Shown in pieces: positions 1 to 13,026 of a stretch of 64,000 bases of DNA. Below the pieces are notes generated by a model. The model saw only the letters and a list, made by a program, of their open reading frames with translations, was not told the DNA's origin and did no database searches. The DNA comes from Lagopus muta (taxonomy: Eukaryota > Chordata > Aves > Galliformes > Phasianidae), in NCBI RefSeq assembly GCF_023343835.1, contig NC_064447.1:1612001-1676000 (forward strand), in the 5' to 3' direction. The position numbers and the translations under genes are program-made. The stretch's first letter is position 1. Each line of letters begins with the position of its first letter.

Positions 1-1194
1 AGCTGCAGACAACAATTTCTATTTCAACCCCTAACCTGTTTCCATCTGACTTGAATCCCCAAGCAAAGGCAGTGCTGGAGATGCACCGTGCATTGTGCCA
101 CGGCCAGCAGCCAGTGCTGCTGCTGGGACATCGTGCAGCACCGTGCGCTTCGTGAGCCGGCCCCAGCGCCGTGCGTTACCAAGGCTGCCACATGCCATTA
201 GTAAAGAGCCTTGATGGGAGTGTACAGCTCAATTAGAAAAGCCATCATCAACACAGCTACAGCCCATCAACAGCAGCTGTTCAGTGCTTGGTGGAAAGGA
301 GAGCGCATACGCAAGTCTTGCCAGCCCCATCGCTGCCAGGTTCTCTCCTTCCAGCTCTGGGAATGCCACAGGGTGAGGGCGGGTGGCACCAAGCTGATGG
401 CACAGCACAGACCGCTCCGGCATCACCCATTCTGCAGCACCCAGGGCACAGGTGCTGCTTCCTCAGGCATTTATTGAAAGCAAACCACCCAGCCAAAGCA
501 GCCACTGGAGCAAGGAAAAGCCGGTGCCTGCCCCACAGCCACGTCCTGGCTGGAGAGGTCCGCACCGCACAGCTTCATTGCTGCAGGGAAGGAGGGGAAG
601 GGCTGAGCAGAGAGAAAAGGGAAGGAGGCAGAGAGAAGGCCAATGCAAGTCAGCCAGGGAAAGACAGCACTCAAGCACTGTCTCCACAAACCTTTCCTCA
701 CCTTTTATTTCAATGTGGGAGAAACCACCCTCCAAAATACCCTTCTCAGCACAGCCCAGGCTGGTTTGTCCTTGTTCTCAGAGGCAACACAGGGCCTCTG
801 CCTCCCCCACAGCACGGATGGAATGACCCCAGGCTAACTAACCCTCCTATGGGACAGCACAGGGCTCACAGCTGCACTTCCTCCTCTGTCCATCAGCCAT
901 CTCGCCCTCAACCCATCCATCCACCCCCTAAATCTGCCATGAACCAGGAGCTCATGAATCTGGGTGACCCACAGAGCCCCCCGGGTGGTGCCCCAATGAA
1001 GCAGGGATAGCTCAGCCCCTGTGGGCTGTGGGGATGTTCTGACACCACCGCAGCTCAGTCCGAGCCCCACACTGCTGCCAGCAGAGCCTCCACCAAACTG
1101 CCTTTGTGCTGCTAGGTGCTACCAGGGGCTGAGGAGCGAAGGGGAGAGCTGAAAACACAACAGCAGCCTTGAGCTGGCTGCGAAACGGATTCAA

Positions 1195-1312
1195 AGCAAA
1201 ACAAAACACAAAAAAAAACACAAACAAAAAAACCCCCACAACAAAACAGCATTCAGCTCACAAGTTCAGGGAGAGAAAAACAAAACAAAACAAAACAGCC
1301 AACAAATAAAAC
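1195..1312. repeat. A-rich low-complexity (CAAAA)n tract
   Basis: Two blocks of CAAAA and CA-type units with A runs, separated by a short unique segment. It could be the tail of an old retroposed copy, but no body of an element is recognisable beside it. Confidence 0.7.
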
Positions 1313-2140
1313 CACAACCAACATGTGAAGCTATAAAAAATACCTCCCCCAAAGCTCAGCTGTGTGCTGGTAAATATCATGATTTCCACCAGCTGGTTTG
1401 CAGAGCTCCTCTCCTGCCATCGCTCCGGGCTGACGAGCTTTGCACAGCAGGGGCCATCGGCCGGGCAATGACAGGAGGCAGCCGGGGCCAACGGCAGCAA
1501 ACCACGGCGGGACACGGAGCTGCTGCTCCCCCCGGTGCCCGTGCAGCAGTGAGGATACAGAAGGCGGCTGGGATGCTCGGCAGGGGAACGGGAAAGCTTC
1601 AAGGGGGGGAGCAAACCGGAAAATGGCACGCAGCTCTTTGTTTTAAGCCATGAACCTCTCAGTCAGACACATAACAGCTTATGCTGAGAGGCAGGGAGAG
1701 CCGAGATGAGAACCAATGAGCATCTAAACCCTGCGGCAGGGCAGGTTGGCCCCTGCCCACACACACAGGGCAGACCCTTGTGGCCATCGGCCCGGCACCC
1801 GGTGCTCTCACCACAGTTGTGGCCATGAAGCCATGGGGCAGAGCCAGAGCAGAGCTGTGCTTTGTCCTGGGCAAAGGAGGAGAATGGAGCTGAGCTCACC
1901 TCATACAACACATTGCAGGCATGGGTGAGACGCGCTGGGCATAAACTCTGAACGCTCCGGTGCAGAAAGCCTGGTTTGCTTTAAATCCCATCATTTCTGC
2001 AGCGTGAGCAAGCGTTCCACCCCTTGAGGTCAGCATTGGCAAGGCTGCCCTAAGTCTGCTAAGCCCCGGCAAAAAGTCATCATTTCATATTTTAGCCAAA
2101 AAAATATCCCTAAGCACAGTTTTGGACGGCGTGTTGTTGT

Positions 2141-2184
2141 TTCAAACCCTTCAAAAACCTTCAAAAACCCTTCAAAACCCTTCT
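2141..2184. repeat. Short tandem repeat, unit about CAAAACCCTT
   Basis: About four imperfect copies of a 9-11 base unit of the form TTCAAAACCC. The copies differ by one or two A residues, as expected of slippage. Too short to suggest a function. Confidence 0.75.
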
Positions 2185-4394
2185 GAGATGGGCTGGGTTT
2201 TGATCTGAAGCACCAGAACCCCAGAGCACCAATAGCACCCACTGCGGCCAGGTGGACACAAGCCCGATCAATGGGATGGATTCATGCTCCCAAAATGCTG
2301 CAGTAACATCCCTGAGAAGTGCTCTGTAATGAAGGGGGGTGGATGCAGGGTGAGGGCAGGGCTGCCCGGATGGCACTGCCCCCATCCCAAGGGGCCGGCA
2401 GCACTGGGTTGTGAGGTTCCCACCAAACAGATGCAAAGAAAGCATGAGCAGAGTGCAGAACAACGTGAAAGGAAACCCACTGAGACCTTCCTGCCTTTTC
2501 TCCCCCGTGTAAAGATTCATACACGATCGCAGAGCTCTTCTCTGGGTCAGCAGCACCTTGAGCAAAACAGCGCGCTCGGGTTCTGTCCCATTGGAAAGTG
2601 AGACACAAATATCTGTGCCACCACCAGCAGCTCCCCATGGGCAGCCCGACCCCACCACAGAGCTCCTCCTCGAAGGAAAAGAGGGAGGAAATAGAACGGA
2701 AAAGGCTCCAGGGTTAAGGTAAGGACAGGGAGATCACTCGCCAATTACTGACCCGGGCTGAGCAGACTCAGCAGAGTAATTAATGCAATTAATGTAATTT
2801 ATCACCTATTGCTGACGGATCAGAGCAGTGAGAACTCCAAGCAAACTGAACAAACCGCGAGCCCTCCAGCCCCCTGCCGCGTCAGCACAGCCGGGGGGTG
2901 AGCCGGGGACGCAGCCCAGCACCCTGCTCCATTCACAAGCCTCCCCCTCGCCGCCCGCCGCTTTAATTAGAAGCTGTTGGCGTTCACAGAGCCTCATGGA
3001 GCCACTTCCCCCGGTGTGTGCGGCCGGGGCCTCTGTTTCCTACCTGCCCACCCACCCAGCTGTGACTCAGTGCCAACACAGTGGGTGAATGAGGCACCAA
3101 GCAGTCTTTCTAGCAAGCGTGACTCACAGGGCCAAGGCTCGCTGCCGGAGAAGTTTGCTGCAGTCATGCTACATATGTAATTCTCCTTAATGCCAGCGTA
3201 ACTTCCCCTTCCTGCTAGCCCATCCAGCTGTCACACCAAACAAAAGGATGACTGTTGGGTTTTTGCCTAATCCGAGTAAAGATGAGCTTCAGCTTCTGCA
3301 GAACACAGCCAGCTCCCAACCCCATCCCCACCCTGACAATTAGCTCCAAAAGGAGCTCAGGAGCTGGGCAGAGGAGAAGAAAGCCAGCGCACGCCCCATC
3401 ATCACTTGGGTTCAGATGTAACACTCCCCCAGACCCTAAAGGATGATGCTAAGAGCACCTGGGCTCTTTTGCAGCCCTTCTGAAGCAGCAAGCCTTCCCA
3501 GTGCCCTGGGGACACACACTGTGCCTGAGGACAGGAGGGGGCAGAGAACCACCCCCACAGCCATACAGCACAGCGATGGAGGCAGCAAGGCTCTGCTCAC
3601 CCGCTGCAGGCAGAACAAGCACAGGACGGCCACAGAGTGCAGCCCCACAGCACCCTGCCAGCTGCCACCACAGCCAGCACCCACACCATCCACCGGCACG
3701 AGGGAGAGGGGCTAAGTCCAAAAGACACCAATGTCTGCTGCAGGGAACTTCAGCAGGATTAACTTCTGCCCAGCAGGCTGTGGCTGAGTCACTGACATGG
3801 GATTTAGGGCTATTTCCAGCTTGGCTTGGTTCAGCATCAGCACGGAGTGCTTCCACGCATCAGCAGTGGACACGTCCATCACTTTTTGTCTTACTATTTA
3901 TTTCTTACATAGGTGCCACTGATCTGTCGTGGCAATAATGCAGATGCACACACACCCACACGCTGTCCTGCTGGCTGCTCAGCGAGGCGGGTGTCGGAGC
4001 TGGGCAGCAGCCACATCTCACATACAGCTGCCACAAACACCTCCGAGCAGTGCGAGGTGGAAACTTCTCACTCAGACTCAAGCACTTCCCAGTGCCTCAC
4101 TTACACTCTCTTTTAAAATCCAGCCCCACCAGCCAGCACTGACCGAAGGGCACAGGACTGCAACTTGGCAGGGCTCAGTTGTGATGTCCCTGGGCAGCCG
4201 TGGGGATTCTCAGGGCTGTAAACCAGAGATGAGAGACCCGCTTTCATTTTTACCCAGCTGCCTCACGTTGCCTGCTGCTCACGCAGGGTTTGTGCCTTCA
4301 GTGCAGTTTCCAGCCCCAAAACGTGCCAGTTCTGCTTCTTCCCCATCAAAACCGCATGCCTGAGCACAGAACTGCTGCCAGAGCTGGAGAGATA

Positions 4395-4599
4395 TTTTTA
4401 CACATCCCAAAGCAACCGAGCACAATCCTGCCAGGAGAACACTGCCTGCTGCCCTCGCTGCCTGCCAGCACTGCTCTCAGGTCAGACCAACCTCGGCAGT
4501 CGCTGAGAAACCCTCCAAAACCCATTATCTCCATGAAATGCTGCTGGATCCGTTCCCTGCCAGGAGAGCCAGAAGCACCCAGGATCTCCAGCCAGGACA
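4395..4599 (+). repeat. Left arm of a 205-bp inverted repeat
   Basis: This arm is the reverse complement of 5433-5637. Reading both by eye I count about three substitutions and no indels over 205 bases, so roughly 98-99% identity. Translated in the same frame the two arms give the same peptide apart from single changes, which is a by-product of identity and not evidence of coding. No target-site duplication is obvious outside the arms and the outer ends do not resemble a known transposon terminus. Confidence 0.9.
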
Positions 4600-4616
4600 A
4601 AGCCTGGGAGGTACCT

Positions 4617-4756
4617 CACAAAATCACGGAATGACCTGGGTTGGAAGGGACCTCAAGGATCATGAATCTCCAACCCCTCTGCCACAGGCAGGGCCACCGA
4701 CCTCCACATTTAGTACTAGGATAGGTTGCGCAGGGCCCCATCCAGCCTGGCCTCCA
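4617..4756 (-). mobile_element. CR1 retroposon 3' fragment
   Basis: Minus-oriented CR1 3' end inside the spacer of the inverted repeat. It has the conserved complement of the CR1 tail (TGGGTTGGAAGGGACCTC followed by an AACCCCTCTGCC-like block), then the complement of the gln-rich 3' coding and untranslated region. The ATTCTRTG tail units are degraded, so this is an old, 5'-truncated copy. Confidence 0.85.
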
Positions 4757-5432
4757 CCACACACACACAGTGAGTGCCAGTCGTGGTTGTGCCTTCCACC
4801 TTCCTGATCCACTTCTGGAAGCAGCACGAACTTGCCAGGGGCTGTCCAGTCCTTTCAGCTCAAAAATAACAAAGTGAAAGTTAGCTATTCTGTACTGCAC
4901 GTGTCTTTTCCTTACCTTGTTCCTCCACACCAGGCATGCAGAACAGCAGGTGAGCACACCGATGCTGGCACCAGGAAACAAAGCAGAGAATGTAGCCCTA
5001 CATGGCTGCACGCAGCCCCTGCTGCATTCCTGCCCAGGCTCACGGCCCTTTTGCCCAGCACTGCAGCCTCCAGAAATGCACCTCTGTGATGATGCAGACT
5101 CTCACACTGCAGAAACCAGCACAGCTCCACAGCCACTCAGCTCAGACATTCAGCTCTGCCATAAAACTCCTACAAGGCTGCAAAAAGTCACTGAGAATAA
5201 ACTGCTTGTTTAAGAGGCTCTGGTGGACTTTTCCAGTCCATCACAAGAACCGGGAGGTGCTACCTGCTAGGTGCACCAGCCCAGAGACCTGCCAGCCCTT
5301 CAGCTTCATGAAGTGGGCAGCTGTGCCACAGCGGAGCGTCTCTCAAGGCGGAGGAGCACCTGCTTACACAACACAGGAGATGTGAACCACAGCATGGCTC
5401 TGCATTGCAGCTGACAGCAGAGAAATAGGACA

Positions 5433-5637
5433 TGTCCTGGCTGGAGATCCTGGGTGCTTCTGGCTCTCCTGGCAGGGAACAGATCCAGCAGCATTTCATG
5501 GAGATAATGGGTTTTGGAGGGTTTCTCAGCGACTGCTGAGGTTGGTCTGACCTGAGAGCAGTGCTGGCAGGCAGCGAGGGCAGCAGGCAGTGTTCTCCTG
5601 GCAGGATTGTGCTCGGTTGCTTTGGGGTGTGTAAAAA
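5433..5637 (-). repeat. Right arm of the 205-bp inverted repeat
   Basis: Reverse complement of 4395-4599 with about three mismatches and no length difference. The spacer between the arms is 833 bases and carries one old CR1 piece. The high identity implies a recent inverted duplication, gene conversion between the arms, or two copies of an unrecognised dispersed repeat. Confidence 0.9.
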
Positions 5638-7586
5638 GAGGAGGCTGAGCAGCACCTGTGAGCACTTGAGGGTTTGGCCAACAGCACGGAGCAAGAAGGT
5701 GCTATTGCTATGTTAGCTGTCTGTGCACAAGTTGGAGCCCTGCTGGCTCACGGCACAAATTCCCAGACCCAGCAGACTTACTCAACCCTGCTTTTTCTGT
5801 GGGTGTCATTTAAAAACGCAGGCTTATTACTTAATACCACAACTACACGCTGCTAATATCTTTTAGGTCCTCTGAGAATGAGTGGGATCACTATATTTAG
5901 AATTTAATAACACCAAGCAGCACCCTGCGTGCTGGTGTTGCTTTCTGAGTCCCAGCAGCACCTGGAGCCGATCTCCCTGAGCCACACCAACCCTGGGGGT
6001 CCGGCCACCCTGGTGTGGCACTGCCCAGGATGCAGGAGCACCACGTTTCATTCACCCACATTGACTTGTAGAAGTGAAGAAGGAGCTTCGTTGAACAGAG
6101 ACACTGATTTCAAGAGCATCCCATGATCTGATCAACGCTTATTTTGACTCCCATCAGCAGATGTATGTCATCAGGGCACAGACACAGCAACAGCAGGAGC
6201 AGCCCTTGCTTGGAGTCAGCCCTGGGGCTGCTGGGCTGCGTGGGGAAACTTCTGCTCCCAGGAACCATGGGGCAGAGCTCCGCCAGGAAGCCCCACACTC
6301 ATGTGCTGGGGAAGTGTTAGAGCATCTGTGCCCAGCAACACCCCAGAAGTTTGGTACATGAGTCACACACCAGCAGTGCTGCTTTATGGTTAGTGCTCCA
6401 GAGAGAGCAATGCACCACAGCATCTCCCTTCACACGGGTAACCAGGTCTGGGAACACAGCACCCTGTGATGGGCGGTGGCACGGTGCAGGGCCCCAGCAG
6501 CATCACCTTGCTGCCCTCTTGCTGGCACAACAGCTGTATGGCAAATGCTCCCTGTCTACAGAGTGCACAGAGCAAACCCCAGGGATGCTTGTGCTCAGCA
6601 GTGCCAGCACCATTCCCACATGCAGGCACAGCCAAACCCAGGGTTCATGGCTTCCATGTTTGTCACTGCCTGGTGCTCTCAGCTCAGCCGTGAGCACCTT
6701 CAGGCTTCTGGACAGAACATGCCATGCTCTGAGTGAGCAGGGAAGAAGTGATATCTCTGGGATTGCAGAGTGAAGAAGGGAGCAGCACTAGTACTGTGTG
6801 TCTCACCAGCTTGGTGTGATGCGGAGAGCAGCAGGAGGGCCCCAAACAACAGATCACCAACTCCTTAATACCATTAGCAGAGCCTGAGAAGCTCAGACAC
6901 CAGGGAAGAGGGTGAGCGGATATCTCAGCGCTGTTTTTCCATGTCAGCCCCACCTGGCACAGGCTCAGCTCTGCCTGGGCTGGCACACAGGGACAGCAGG
7001 GACAGCAGCTGTGCGTCAGCTCTGGCAATAGCCCTTCCCCACAAACAACCACAACAACATTGATGTGTTCCCATGCACCATGGGGTGTGAGCTCCCAGCA
7101 TCACACACCCCTCCCTGCACAAAGCAGAGGCTTAGGCAGGGAGGGCACCCAGCACACAGGCTTCCATCTCCACCCATGGAGCAACCTGTTGCTGGCTCTG
7201 TAGCTGTGGGTTTTATACGCAACAGCGTGAGAGGAGGACGGAGAGAAGGACAATTGCGGTGCGTAGCCCTGCCACTGTAACAAGGGGCTGGGTGAGGAGG
7301 CACAGCACAAAGCAGGAGACTGAAGCAGGCAGGTATACGTGCAGGCAGTCACATGGCAGACACCCGAGATGCACCGCCGACACCTCAGACGTGCCCTGGG
7401 CAGAGACACAGGACACCAGACATCCCGAAGCTCCAGCATCCCAGGCAGCACCGAAATGCTGCTTGCAAAGCTCCCAACTCATCCCCAGCCCACAGTGATA
7501 GCAGAGGGCACGGGGAAGCAGCGCACCAAGGACCACGAGTCCCACCCTGCAGCCACTCCAGGACGGAGGGGGCTGCCACCCCATAC
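5638..7586. other. No gene supported
   Basis: Unique-looking, moderately GC-rich DNA. Open frames on both strands are shadows without family resemblance. It would be the first intron downstream of the minus-strand exon ending at 7587. Confidence 0.5.
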
Positions 7587-7705
7587 CTGCACTCGGTGAC
7601 ACTACAGCAGCAGCTCCCGCTGCGCCGGCCCCGTCGCTCTGTGCGCAGCTCCGTCCTCGACTTCCTCAGGCTGAAGTACTCCGTCAGCTTCCCAAATGAA
7701 GCCAT
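7587..7705 (-). CDS. Probable first coding exon of an unidentified minus-strand gene
   Basis: On the minus strand an ATG at 7705-7703 in a strong start context (GGGGCCATGG) opens a frame of 39 codons plus two bases. It ends at a good splice donor: exon TGCAG, then GTATGG at 7586-7581. The peptide begins MASFGKLTEYFSLRKS, then has an arginine-rich stretch (RTERRGRRSG) and a cysteine cluster (SCCCSVTEC). This patterned composition differs from the surrounding chance frames. The cysteine cluster could be a palmitoylation site, which is inference only. A possible weak acceptor on the minus strand at 7737-7736 would put only 30 bases of 5'UTR in this exon. CpG islands at 8.4-9.5 kb and 34.6-35.3 kb could supply upstream non-coding exons. 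I do not recognise the protein, and downstream exons in the first 7.5 kb could not be found by eye. Confidence 0.45.
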
Positions 7706-8439
7706 GGCCCCCGCCAGCTCCCAGCGCACGCCCGCCTGCAGCCGTGGGCACTGCCACGCTCCCGCATGCTATGTCCCAACTCGTGGCCCTGCACGCTCCA
7801 TCAGGTGTGGGACCAGGAAAAGAGCGCTGCAGGTCCAAAGGTGAGCTCAAGGCAGGAGTCACGGTGAGCCCTGGAGATGGGAGGCTCTGCCCACCTGAGC
7901 CGTCCACAGGCACCACGCTGCACGGCGGGAGCTCGAGGCCGTGTGCTTCTCTACTGTAACGTGGCAGCTGCTGCAGAGCTGAGTTAAGAAGGAGGGGAAA
8001 AAATAATAATGCCCTGTGGAAAGGATCCCTCGGCAGAGGTGGCACGAGCCTGCATGGCCCCGCAGCAAGCAGATGTTCAGCACGCGCCCAAGATGAGGGA
8101 GCCGGTCCTCAGCCAGGTGGGGGGATGGATGCTGGCCAGGTCAGCAGCAGCAACGTGAATGCCTGGGACATCAGCTGGTCAGATGGATTTCCAGAGGGTC
8201 TGTTCTTATGGCACAGGGATCAGCACAGGAGGTGGAGAGCATCCCCGCTTGCTCTTCTTGTGGCTGTTTGGAGTTTTCCAGTTCTCCTCCCTCCCTGTTT
8301 TCCAATGCAGAAGCCAACCCTTTGCCTCCAGCAGCACCTACCCAACACGATTTTCCAGCTCACCAAACACCTGAGCACGAGGAGAGGCACAGGCATTTAA
8401 AACGAGCAGCTCTGATCCAACCAGAGGTCACCTCTGGGC

Positions 8440-9480
8440 TCTGCTCCCCGAGCTCCGGCACAAAGCATCTCTCCCGCTGGCAGCAGGCAGAGGGATGCCG
8501 CAGACTTGGAGGGAAATCCTGCTCCCAAAGCTCCCCCGTTGGGAGCTCTGCATCCTCGGTGCCGGGCGCCGCCTGGGCAGAGGGAAAGGAAAAAAGGCTT
8601 CAAAACGCCACTCCAGCCCTGCAGAGCAAAACCCGGTCGAGTCAGCGAGGTGCATCCAGGGGCGGCGGACGGAAACCCCCGGCCGTGCCGGCGCAGACCC
8701 TCGGGGAAGCGGCCAAGACGAGCGGCGCTAACCGAGGCGGCAGATCCGCGAGCCGCTTTCGCATCCTCTCGATCCCCGCGTTGTGGATGCCATGTTAAAA
8801 TAGATAAATAAATAAACAACGCAAATCATTCATTGCTTCCTCCCCGCTCAGAGCCATCCGCTGCCGGCAGTCCGCTTCCCCGCCCCGCCGCTTTCCTCCC
8901 TGTTTCTCCTCCTCTCCCTCGGCTCCCCGCTCCGAGTCCGACGCCTTCCAGCAGCAGCGGGGTACGCCCCGCCGGGGTGGGGGGAGAATCTCCTGCCCGC
9001 CCCCCCCGCGCCGCCCACCTGCCCGCCCCGAGGGGCTCCAGCGCTGCCGGAGGCTCCCCAAAATCAGCGCGTCGGCGAAGAGAGGGGCGAAGGCACGGCA
9101 CGGGCTGGCAGTGCCGCCGCGCACATCCCGGCTCCCCGTTACTATTTGAGGCGAAAGGCGAGACGCCGAAGGAGGGCAGCGGAGTGGGGGGGGGGAGGGG
9201 GGCAGCGGGGAGCGGTGCGGGACGGAGCGGGCAGAGCGCGCTGCGAGCGAACCGAACGCCCGACGCCGGTGCCGGAGCAGCGGTCAGCCGGGGCCGCAGC
9301 GGAGAGCGGGGGGAGGAAAAATGCGGAGCGAGGTCCGGCGCGATGCCGTCCCTTCCCCTCCGAACGGAGCGATGCTGCCGCGGAGCCTCTCCGCCAGCCG
9401 CCGTGCTCAGCCTTGCTTTGCAAATGGCATCGCGCTCGATTTGCAAAGGCCAAAAGCAGCGTGGTTCTGAGGGGGACAAC
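8440..9480. promoter_or_regulatory. CpG island, likely promoter
   Basis: Dense CG dinucleotides, GC boxes and long C and G runs mark a CpG island. On the minus strand a usable donor (GGGCAG, then GTGGGC, boundary at 9019/9018) could end a non-coding first exon of the gene whose coding start is proposed at 7705. A direction toward higher coordinates cannot be excluded. A G-run block at 9185-9206 could fold as a G-quadruplex. The 354-codon open frame across the island on the + strand is Pro/Arg/Ser-rich with no domain and is most likely chance. Confidence 0.65.
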
Positions 9481-9499
9481 AGGGCGACGCGGAGAAATG

Positions 9500-10865
9500 T
9501 GGAGAAAGCAGAAGGGTGCGTGCACCAGACTCAAGCTCCCAGGAGCGAGGCTGACAGCCCCAGCACCCCGCGGCCCAGCAAGGGCAGAGGGCTGATGTTG
9601 GAAAGTTCAGAGCAGGACAGCTCTATGGACTTCTCCAGGTGTGATGGACAACCGATTCCAGAGGGGATTGCCACTCTGCAGCCCCTGCTGCCACATCCCA
9701 CCTCCCTGCCCAGGAGGGACCAGCTGCAGCCCCATCTCTCCTCCACCTTTCAAGCCCCCTCCCCCGGTGCCCTTAGGCCAAAGGAAGGCTGTTCCCTTCC
9801 TCCGAGGCAGAGGAGAACCCCAGGCCCTGAGGTCAGCCCTTGGGGACAGCGCTGTCACAGCCACCAGCTTCCAGCCGAGTGCTGCTCCTGTCATTAAGCA
9901 GAGACAATCTGCTGAGATGCTGCTGGAATTTCTCTCATTTCACATTAGCAATCTGCTGTGCTGGGGGTGCAGCCGTGTACTCAGTGATGCGAAAGGCAGC
10001 TTCCCACTGCCATTTAACAGCAGAATGAAAACCTTTAAATGAAATCGTAGTTAAGTTTGTGCATCGTTTTGTTTTCATTCTGTTTTGTGATTCTTTTTAA
10101 AGAAGAGCTGCAGAGAAGACGGGGGGTAAAACAGAAATGAGGATCCATAGGGGCTGGGACTCTGTGCAGCCACACACACACACCCCAACACCTGCCAGAA
10201 CACTGCACAAGCATCTCACACCTGTTCTGAAGGGGAAATAAAGCCATGAGCGTGCCACGGTGTCTGAGCCCATCACATTCCTGTGCACGTGCCCACCAGG
10301 GCAACAGATCAGCACTTCCCATTTCAAAGCCTTCGCTTCCAACAAGGTGAAGGCTGCGCAGACCCAGGAAACGACACAAATCTCAGCTTGCAACCAACAA
10401 CAGTCCATTTTCCAGGCAGAAATGCTACCAGCTCCCTCCCAGCAGCCTGAAACAGCCCCACGCTTGGTGCCCAGGTGCAGGGCTTGGAAACCATCCCTGC
10501 TGCTGCAGATGGCTCCGGCCCCAAGCCCAGGGGTGTCCTCACAGCCCCATTGCTGTGCTACCGAGCAACCTGCAGCTGGATGCTCTGTTGTTTCCCTGGG
10601 CAACTTTTATTCCAACAGCTCTCCTCCACAGCAGCTAGGGAAAAAGGGAAAAGGCATTGGTCAGATGGAGCTGACGGCTTCATCTGCTCCCACAGTGCCA
10701 GAGGATGCCAGCATCATTCCTGCAGGGCTTTGCTTTCAGATCCCCATGCCAAGAACTGAGCTACACAAACCCCCCTCTCTCCTGGAGCCACAGCTCCCAG
10801 AGCTCAATGACTGCTGCTGGATTTGATGGGTTGGCTGTTTGATGGATAAGGAACTGGTTATGAGA
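9500..10865. other. No gene supported
   Basis: Flank of the CpG island. GC content falls away to the right. There is a short CA tract near 10173. No splice-bounded frame with a recognisable product was found. Confidence 0.5.
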
Positions 10866-11577
10866 TCACACCCAGAGAGTGGTGGTCAATGGCTCAATGT
10901 CCGGATGGAGATCAGTGATGAGTGGTGTCCCTGTTAAAGAGTTGGTGCTCTTTAACATCTTCACCAGTGACACGGACACTGAGATTGAGTGCACCCTCAG
11001 CAGTTGCAGGTGGCAGCAGGCTGTGTGGGGCGCTCAGTGCAGCTGAGGGGTGCGATGCCATCCGGAGAGACCAGGGCAGGCTGAGCGCCCAGGGGAACTG
11101 CGTGAGGTTCTGCAAAGCGCGAGGTCTGCAGCCGGGTGATGGCAACCCCTGCTATCAGTGCAAGCTGGAGGATGTGAGGATGGAGCACAGCCCTGCTGGG
11201 AAGGACTGGGTGTCAGCTGGACATGAGCCGGCAGTGTGCTCTTACAGCCCTAAAACCAATGGGATCGGGGGCTGCACCCAAAGCCGCGGGGCCAGCAGGG
11301 TGAGGGAAGAGCCAGACTTTGTTCTGACAAGACAACAGGTTTCCAACTAAAGAAGGGAGGATTTAAATTGCATGCAAGGAAGAAGCTTGTTACAACAAGG
11401 GCAGTGAGGCACCAGCACAGGTTGCCCAGAGAGGCGGTGGTGCTGTGACCCTGCAGACCCCCGAGGTCAGGCCAGGTGGGCTCTGAGCACTGATGGAGCT
11501 CTGGGTGTCCCTGTTCACTGCAGGAGGATTGGACCAGATGGCCTTTAAGGGTCCCTTCCAACTCAAACAATTCTATG
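10866..11577 (+). mobile_element. CR1 retroposon, decayed 3' portion with RT remnant
   Basis: Plus-oriented CR1. Around 10930-10990 the translation still shows the reverse-transcriptase segment LFNIFTSDTDTEIECTLS, close to the family's LFNIF-ND-D--IECTLS. Later parts match the CR1 C-terminal coding region, including the AGGTTGCCCAGAGAGG block near 11420. The end is the typical GATGG-CTTT-AGGGTCCCTTCCAACTC stretch and a single degraded ATTCTATG unit. Frameshifts and stops make it inactive. Confidence 0.85.
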
Positions 11578-11579
11578 AA

Positions 11580-12880
11580 ACCTCACAGGAACAAGGTAAG
11601 CCAACAGTGAAGAATTTTGATAAGCATCCTTTTTTTTCCTTTTCCACTCTGCACTTAACGATGCGCAGTGATGGGGCACCACTTCCCTCACCCCATCAGC
11701 CCCGGGTGCAAAAGCACCATCAGACACTGCAGAACAGTCAGAGAAAAGGGCAGAACACGAATCCATGGGATGAACAAAACCAAGCAGCACAAGTGCACAA
11801 GAGGCACAAGTATGAAGGTTGCTCCTGAGGTTGCTAAGGAGCGCACAGGAGACTTCTGGCAACTACTAAACGTCTGCATACTGAACATACACACACACAC
11901 ACACTCATATCCCTGTTAAAACATCATATTGCAAAGTCGTCCAACAGCTCCAAGGTCCCAAAGTCATTTTGGTCTTTAGGGAGGGGTCAAAATAAGTCTG
12001 TGAGCATCCGACGTGCAGCTGGACCAGCAGCATCAGCACACCACGGTGCGTCATACAGACAACGACAATGAAGACACAAAACCCCAAGAGGAACCTCCAT
12101 CCCAAGGGGCCAAGCAGTGGCCCAGGGCCCCCCCAGCACCCCTCTGTGCCAGGCACCGTCCCCGAAAAGGGATGTGTGCAGCAGGACTGGGCTGTGACAT
12201 GGGGACAGCTGCTCCCAGCCAAGTGCCACAGCCCCAGGCCCGGCACGCATACGGCGCAGACACAGCCCTATGGCAGTGCTGCATTTTAATATAGTTGTAA
12301 TAAAAAGCAGAGTGTAAGAGGCACTATTATTTCAGACTAAGCAGGCAATTCGCTTTAATTGTCACTCCTATGGCACTGCACACAAATCTCAGCGCCGATA
12401 CCTGGCGTCAGTGCATGGAGTCTGCCTGGCGCATGGCCGCATCAGAACTCAGCTTGCAGCAGCCCTCCAGTTCCAGCAGCAAATCCAGATGTGCTGCACA
12501 AAACATCCTCCTTCCTGGGAACAGCACCGAATCACGTAGAGAGAGGCTTCACAGACACGCTCTCCCTGTAATCTGGCCCACTTTCCTGCGCATGAAGCTC
12601 GGAAGAGATGGCATTAGCAACATTAGGGAATCCAGATGCAATGCAGCACCCTGCAGCTGAAGCTGCTCTGCTTGCAGCTGCTGAAGCCCTGCCCCGGTGC
12701 CTGCTCCTTGGAGATGGCACAGACACCGTGCTGGAGCTTGCAGAGAGAGATAAGGGCAGGACACAGCAGGAGGAGCAGTGGGGGTTTGCTAAGGAAAAAA
12801 GAGAAAATTAGTCAGTCTTTCCCCAGCAAGATGGTTTGCTGAGTTCAAAAGGATGAGAGAAAGCATCAAACACAGGCAGC
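11580..12880. other. No gene supported
   Basis: Contains a (CA)n run at about 11888-11906 and otherwise unremarkable DNA. No exon could be supported. Confidence 0.5.
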
Positions 12881-13026
12881 AATCATAGAGTCATAGAATG
12901 GCTTGGGTTGGAATGGACCTCAGGGATCATCAAGCTTCAACCTCCCTGCTGCAGGCAGGGCTGCCAACCTCCATATCTAATGCTGGACCAGGCTGCCCAG
13001 GGCCCCAACCAACCTGGCCTTGAGTG
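12881..13026 (-). mobile_element. CR1 retroposon 3' fragment
   Basis: Starts with complementary tail units (CATAGAGTCATAGAATGG). It continues through the conserved GGTTGGAATGGACCTCAGGGATCATC-type block and the GGCTGCCCAGGGCCCC segment, in minus orientation. It is strongly 5'-truncated. Confidence 0.9.

Larger units (their letters stand above)
1..4394. other. Gene-poor stretch, no exon supported
   Basis: I see no gene that I can support here. Open frames on both strands are short, overlap one another and match no family I recognise. If the minus-strand exon near 7.6 kb is real, this stretch is downstream intron of that gene. Visible structure is limited to A-rich DNA around 1195-1312 and a short tandem repeat at 2141-2184. 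An AT-rich patch with several TAAT cores lies near 2775-2805. Confidence 0.5.
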